A stretch of 8,827 nucleotides of DNA, from NCBI GenBank assembly GCA_018221245.1, contig JAAOYH010000078.1, positions 1-8,827 of the forward strand, in the 5' to 3' direction. Under the pieces are notes generated by a model. The model was not told the DNA's origin. It did not search any database and was given only the letters and a program-made list of their open reading frames with translations. Shown here piece by piece: positions 5,141 to 8,827 of this stretch (position 1 is the first letter of the stretch; every line of letters begins with the position of its first letter). A program made the position numbers and the translations under genes. The stretch comes from Candidatus Woesearchaeota archaeon (lineage in GTDB: Archaea > Nanobdellota > Nanobdellia > Woesearchaeales > UBA525).

Positions 5141-8077
5141 CTATCCCTTAACAACACCTATCGGGATAAGTCTAGCCACTTTGTGAGCAATACCTGCACT
5201 GTCAGACACCTGAACAACTTTGTCCACATCCTTGTACGCTCCAGGCGCCTCTTCAGAAATACCTTTGAGAGTGGCAGCCTTGATAGTAACTCCTTTTTTC
5301 TTAAGATTCTCTTTCACTATATCTGCTGGAAAATCTTTCTTGGCTCTTGTTCTAGACATCATCCTGCCAGCACCGTGCGCCGTAGAACCGAAAGATTGTT
5401 TCAATGAACCTTCTGCACCCACTAGAACATAAGATGCGGTTCCCATGCTGCCAGGAATGAGCACAGGCTGTCCTGTCTGCTTGTATACCTCAGGAAGGTC
5501 TTTAGCGCCCGGAGGGAAAGCTCTTGTCGCGCCTTTTCTGTGGACTAACAGTTCCCTCTCCTTGCCGTCTACCGTGTGAATCTCTCTCTTAGCAATATTA
5601 TGGCAGACATCGTAGACGGTTTTCACCTCAGAACCTGGGAACATGCTAGTGAAAGCTTCTCGGACGTTATGGCCCAGGATGTGTCTGTTACAGAACGCGA
5701 AGTTCGCGGCTGAGTTCATGGCTCCCCAATACTTCTTTGCGAGTTCGTGACCCAAAGGAGCGTAGACAAGATTCCTGTCGGGAATACTCGCCATCATCTC
5801 AGGAAGCTCATCTTCCATAATCCTAATGTAATCAGAACATATCTGGTGGCCGAAGCCTCTGCTTCCACAGTGGATCATAATTACTACTTGGTCTTTTTCT
5901 AATCCGAACGCTTCTGCTACGTTAGGTCTGAAAATATTATCTACAACTTGGACCTCCACAAAGTGATTGCCCGCACCAACAGTTCCTAATTGTCTCTTTC
6001 CTCTGGTGATTGCTCGCTGCGTGACATGTTCAGGATCTGCTTCAGGAAGACATCCTCCCGCCTCGCAATGCGAAAGATCGTCTTTGTTACCGTAGCCGTG
6101 CTCGACAGCCCAGGGCGCGCCTCTAATCATAACATCCTTCAGTTCTTCTTCAGTAACTCTAATACCGTCGACACCTACCCCAACAGGGCATGCCTTGAAG
6201 AGCGCGTCCATTAACTCGTCTATCTTTGGCTGGACGTCTTCTTTTTTCAGAGAGGTTGATAGTAATCTGACTCCGCAATTGCTGACCACAATATTATCTG
6301 CTATGAAGTTATGATTCTCATCATTCATGGAGACATCATAAACCCACCCCTCATAAGGTATGACTGACACATCCACTATTTTGGCTTTCAACAAACCATC
6401 AGGACCTTCTTGTCTTTCTTGACAAAATTGATTGAAAGAGATGAAATCTGGAGGAACTCGAGGATTCCCTCTTGACGACCATAGCGCATGTCTTATGAAT
6501 TGTTCAGAAACATAATTAGTCTCAAGCGCCGAAGCAATAACTTGGGGCGTAGCCCCATCAGAATATAACACGTGTGCAATCTCTTTTGTTGAGGCTCTTA
6601 ATTCGCGTACCTCGTTTTTCAATCTTATATATGCTGTCGCCAGACTCGCAATTCTAGATTTTTCTTTGTTGTATTCATATCCTATTGTTTCAAAGAATCT
6701 CGTGAGATTTTCTTCATTTCCTTTGATGAGTATCCTGAACCCTGTAGTTTTTCCTTTCTTTCCGTTGTAAGTGTAACCAGGTACTTCCACAGGCGGACTT
6801 GATTGTACATTGAGGTCTTCCAGTAATTGCCTTATGTCATTCAAGAAGTCGTATGCATTTTCTTTAAGTGTCTCTGATTTATTCATATTAAGCTGGGGGC
6901 CATAGAAATTCTGGGCATTCAAGGTCTTAGGCGTGGAGAGTTCAGCTCCGAAAAAAGTCGCTAGGAACAGGCGTTTTTGCCAAGCAGGCGCATTCATAAT
7001 CCACAAGGGCACTCTATATTGTTGATGCGTCTTGTTCCCGAATGGACATCCTAGTGCTACGAGAAGGGTTGCAAATCCTGTTGATCCTTTTGCAAAACTT
7101 GTTTCCTCACGAGAGAATTCAATCGTATCATATTTGGTTGTAATCTTGTGGTTTCTTGTTCTAGCAAAAACATTTGAAGATTTCAAGCCTATTTCTGCGA
7201 GATCACGCCTAATGGATTCAAGATCTTCTCTTTTACCGTAGAACACAACTCTTCCTTTGTTCTTTGTGAAGTACAAGCCCCCATCCCCTAACACGAAACC
7301 TAAGATTTTCATAAGGACAGGAGTTTGAGGAGAGTTGTATCTGAGAGGGAGGATATTGAGGTCTTTCATATGGCGAAGTACTTGACCTCGCGCATTCTTA
7401 CTCTTTGATAGTTTCAACCTATCAAGGATTTTTATAAAATCGCTCTCATCCACAATAATTTCATCTCCAGGAATCTCATACTTTACACCCTTAAACCCAT
7501 GTACGTAGAGCCTGTCATTCAGAGTTAGTTCTCCAGCAGGCTTCATTCCTTGCTGCGTGAGTATTGGATGTTCTTCAGTTGTCTGAATCACATGTCCTGT
7601 GTCTGTGGTTATTTGGTAGAGAAGATTATTCTCTCTTCGTTTCATAAAACACATTAATCCTGAACTTTTCAAAGTGTGAGTACTTAGGTCTGTATGAGTT
7701 AGTCGTTCTGTGTTCCAATCCGCTTCAAGTTGTTCTATAAATTTCCAAGTTCCATGTTTCATGGATATCCTAGAATTAGGGGGGAGGCAGTTGATATCGA
7801 AGCCAATTCCGCCAGGCGAGATTATGCCTTCTTTCATGTCGAAGGCTGCTACTCCACCTATGGAAAATCCATATCCTTGGTGAGCATCGGGCATGACGAC
7901 AGATTCACCAACTATTCCTGGAAGTGATGCAACATTGCATGCTTGTTCGATACTATCATCTGTCTTCATCTTCTCAATTATAGCATCATCCGCAAAAATC
8001 TTGACAGGGACGCGCATGTTACCCTGTTTTTTCACAAGGTACGTGTTGGGAGCTATCTTCTCGACGGGAATCGCCAT
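5141..8077 (-). CDS. rtcB: RNA-splicing ligase RtcB precursor with intein
   Basis: RtcB joins RNA ends with 2',3'-cyclic or 3'-phosphate to 5'-OH using GTP and Mn2+, and in archaea seals tRNA halves after intron removal. The 978-residue precursor splices to 474 residues (96 before and 378 after the intein), the usual RtcB length. In spliced numbering, the metal and nucleotide residues are Asp94 (GFDIN), Cys97 (CGVRLL), Asn200 and His201 (GAGNHFVE), His232 (HCGSRGFGH), His322 (VCHNIAK) and the guanylylated His397 (STAHGAGR). All are present, so the spliced protein should be active. The start at 8077 (MAIPVEKI) fits the family and a TATA box 27 bases upstream. The longer reading from a GTG at 8155 would run through the moxR promoter. 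The gene converges on nrtR with 5 bases between stops. No archease gene is visible. Confidence 0.95.
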   Translation of the reverse strand: MAIPVEKIAPNTYLVKKQGNMRVPVKIFADDAIIEKMKTDDSIEQACNVASLPGIVGESVVMPDAHQGYGFSIGGVAAFDMKEGIISPGGIGFDINCLPPNSRISMKHGTWKFIEQLEADWNTERLTHTDLSTHTLKSSGLMCFMKRRENNLLYQITTDTGHVIQTTEEHPILTQQGMKPAGELTLNDRLYVHGFKGVKYEIPGDEIIVDESDFIKILDRLKLSKSKNARGQVLRHMKDLNILPLRYNSPQTPVLMKILGFVLGDGGLYFTKNKGRVVFYGKREDLESIRRDLAEIGLKSSNVFARTRNHKITTKYDTIEFSREETSFAKGSTGFATLLVALGCPFGNKTHQQYRVPLWIMNAPAWQKRLFLATFFGAELSTPKTLNAQNFYGPQLNMNKSETLKENAYDFLNDIRQLLEDLNVQSSPPVEVPGYTYNGKKGKTTGFRILIKGNEENLTRFFETIGYEYNKEKSRIASLATAYIRLKNEVRELRASTKEIAHVLYSDGATPQVIASALETNYVSEQFIRHALWSSRGNPRVPPDFISFNQFCQERQEGPDGLLKAKIVDVSVIPYEGWVYDVSMNDENHNFIADNIVVSNCGVRLLSTSLKKEDVQPKIDELMDALFKACPVGVGVDGIRVTEEELKDVMIRGAPWAVEHGYGNKDDLSHCEAGGCLPEADPEHVTQRAITRGKRQLGTVGAGNHFVEVQVVDNIFRPNVAEAFGLEKDQVVIMIHCGSRGFGHQICSDYIRIMEDELPEMMASIPDRNLVYAPLGHELAKKYWGAMNSAANFAFCNRHILGHNVREAFTSMFPGSEVKTVYDVCHNIAKREIHTVDGKERELLVHRKGATRAFPPGAKDLPEVYKQTGQPVLIPGSMGTASYVLVGAEGSLKQSFGSTAHGAGRMMSRTRAKKDFPADIVKENLKKKGVTIKAATLKGISEEAPGAYKDVDKVVQVSDSAGIAHKVARLIPIGVVKG
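6278..7789 (-). mobile_element. Intein with LAGLIDADG homing endonuclease in RtcB
   Basis: This 504-residue in-frame insertion lies between Asn96 and Cys97 of RtcB. It begins with Cys1 (CLPPNSRI, block A) and has TTEEH in block B (Thr71, His74). Block F is NHNFIADNIVVS with His493, and it ends in Asn504 followed by extein Cys+1. The penultimate residue is Ser503, where most inteins have His; this variant is tolerated in some inteins. The endonuclease has a first LAGLIDADG helix KILGFVLGDGG (161-171, Asp169) and a second, FLATFFGAELS (about 275-285, Glu283), with RVPLWI between them. Both acidic residues are present, so cleavage activity is plausible. A helix-turn-helix-like stretch follows at about 397-437. 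It is AT-richer than the exteins: about 28% GC at 6661-6720 against about 57% at 5461-5520, by hand count. The same RtcB site is known to hold an intein in Pyrococcus horikoshii. Confidence 0.95.
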
Positions 8078-8099
8078 ATATGGAGCGAACCTGACTTGA

Positions 8100-8108
8100 T
8101 TTATATAA
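8100..8108 (-). promoter_or_regulatory. TATA box of rtcB
   Basis: On the minus strand this reads TTATATAAA. Its centre is 27 bases before the ATG at 8077, the spacing expected for a leaderless archaeal transcript. It supports that start over the upstream GTG at 8155. Confidence 0.65.
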
Positions 8109-8154
8109 TCTCCGACTAATGAACTCTCGTTTCTCCTCGACAGTACCAGTAACA

Positions 8155-8162
8155 CTTATAAA
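8155..8162 (+). promoter_or_regulatory. TATA box of the moxR-like gene
   Basis: CTTATAAA is centred about 38 bases before the ATG at 8197, predicting a transcript start near 8184-8188 and a leader of about ten bases. It is divergent from the rtcB promoter, about 55 bases away. Confidence 0.55.
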
Positions 8163-8167
8163 CATTA

Positions 8168-8183
8168 ACTACTTTCTAGTAGT
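8168..8183. promoter_or_regulatory. Palindrome in the moxR promoter
   Basis: ACTACT-N4-AGTAGT has perfect 6-base arms and lies between the TATA box and the predicted transcript start, the same relative place as the operators of the NAD operon. Its arms and spacer differ from those operators, so a different regulator is more likely. Chance occurrence cannot be excluded. Confidence 0.4.
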
Positions 8184-8196
8184 GTAAGTGATAATC

Positions 8197-8827
8197 ATGG
8201 CAGAACTCCAAAACAAAGTCCACGGGCTCTATGACCTCATTGGTGAACGTGAATTATTCGTAAACACCAACGACGATATCTTCCTAGGACACGAAGAAGT
8301 ACATGCAGGACACGCAAACCAGTTCAAGTACCGCCTTCTTCAAGAGAATGGAAAGGCCTACGCATCCCCTATGCTTTTTGCAGCACTAACAAGCATATTG
8401 AACCACGGTACAATGCTTATGACCGGAGCCCATGGAACGGGCAAGACGACAGGAGCATATCTTGCAGGGCATTTCTTCACAGGCATGCCATACGACGAAA
8501 TCCAAGAGGCCACAATCCACGGGCATCCACAGCAATCCGAAGAGAAAATGATTGCGAGATATCACACAGGATCTTTACTCAAAGGAGAAGAAGTAGTCCT
8601 GTGGAGAAAATTTGTCACAAGCCGAGTGAAAGTTGTCAACGAGCTTAACCGACTAGGTCCCGATCTTCTTAACATACTTATGGACTTCATAGATACAGGT
8701 AAAGCCACTTATGGAGAAGAGGTAAAGCAGGCAGAACCCGGGCCACTCTTCGCAACTGTTAACTACACAGATAGCGGAACATACGATGTACCACCCCCCC
8801 TATTAGACAGGCTTGACGTGGCAGTAG
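8197..8827 (+). CDS. MoxR-type AAA+ ATPase, partial (5' part)
   Basis: The first 210 codons are seen and the reading frame is open to the window edge. It belongs to the MoxR-like AAA+ group, ATPases that usually act as chaperone-like remodellers, often with a von Willebrand A partner encoded nearby. Walker A is GAHGTGKTT (77-85). Walker B reads VKVVNELNR (144-152), with Asn148 where most family members have Asp, but the catalytic Glu149 is kept. The sensor 1 region is FATVNYTDSGTY (185-196) with Asn189, and the arginine finger is in PPLLDRLDV (200-208, Arg205). The N-terminal 55 residues precede the ATPase core. GTGAT at 8188-8192 is a partial Shine-Dalgarno match 4 bases before the ATG. It is divergent from rtcB; a functional link between the two is only a guess. 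Confidence 0.85.
   Translation, partial: MAELQNKVHGLYDLIGERELFVNTNDDIFLGHEEVHAGHANQFKYRLLQENGKAYASPMLFAALTSILNHGTMLMTGAHGTGKTTGAYLAGHFFTGMPYDEIQEATIHGHPQQSEEKMIARYHTGSLLKGEEVVLWRKFVTSRVKVVNELNRLGPDLLNILMDFIDTGKATYGEEVKQAEPGPLFATVNYTDSGTYDVPPPLLDRLDVAV

Noticed and set aside
5294..5299. T6 tract as a terminator of nrtR
   Set aside because: It lies about 160 bases past the stop, inside rtcB, where it is explained by lysine codons on the other strand; there is no further support.
8078..8155. N-terminal extension of rtcB from a GTG at 8155
   Set aside because: RtcB proteins start close to the MAIPVEKI segment; a TATA box at 8100-8108 lies within the extension, and the GTG overlaps the moxR TATA box.
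8152..8186. ACACT and TAGTGTA half-sites near moxR as a third NrtR operator
   Set aside because: The arms are 24 bases apart, not 7, and there is no NAD gene here; they look like chance half-sites.
1..8827. CRISPR array, tRNA, rRNA or insertion sequence
   Set aside because: I saw no spaced direct repeats, no tRNA-like or rRNA sequence, and no transposase or terminal inverted repeats; the intein is the only mobile element.

Overview
The window looks archaeal. Three intergenic regions carry AT-rich TATA-box-like elements. The nrtR and rtcB boxes lie about 27-29 bases before their start codons, as expected for leaderless transcripts, whereas genes inside the operon have Shine-Dalgarno sites of the GGAGGTGA type. 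NadM is of the archaeal NMN adenylyltransferase family, and RtcB is of archaeal length and carries an intein. I cannot fix the lineage; a DPANN-type or other uncultured archaeon is possible but is only a guess. Base composition is mid-range, with a visibly AT-richer block in the intein.

Region 1 (1-4424, + strand) is one tightly packed NAD salvage operon: promoter, candidate operator and structured leader (1-151), pncB (nicotinate phosphoribosyltransferase), an unrecognised 88-residue gene, pncA (nicotinamidase), nadE (ammonia-dependent NAD synthetase), a Nudix hydrolase, and nadM (NMN/NaMN adenylyltransferase). Every junction overlaps by 1-4 bases with a Shine-Dalgarno site in the upstream gene. 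The set gives nicotinamide -> nicotinate -> NaMN -> NaAD -> NAD, with the Nudix enzyme a candidate for recycling ADP-ribose or a related dinucleotide.

Region 2 (4425-5135, + strand) is nrtR, a Nudix-derived repressor with a dead Nudix box and a C-terminal winged helix. A GTGT-N7-ACAC inverted repeat sits just downstream of the TATA box both before pncB and before nrtR. This suggests that NrtR controls the operon and itself.

Region 3 (5141-8077, - strand) is rtcB, the 3'-phosphate RNA ligase, convergent with nrtR and only 5 bases from it. It is interrupted by a 504-residue intein with a LAGLIDADG endonuclease, inserted immediately before the active-site metal-binding cysteine. Region 4 (8078-8827) is a divergent promoter region and the start of a MoxR-type AAA+ ATPase that runs off the window.

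The most interesting points are the self-contained, apparently NrtR-controlled NAD operon in an archaeon, its paired operators, the unknown small gene inside it, the altered catalytic motifs of NadM, and the intein that must leave before RtcB can work.
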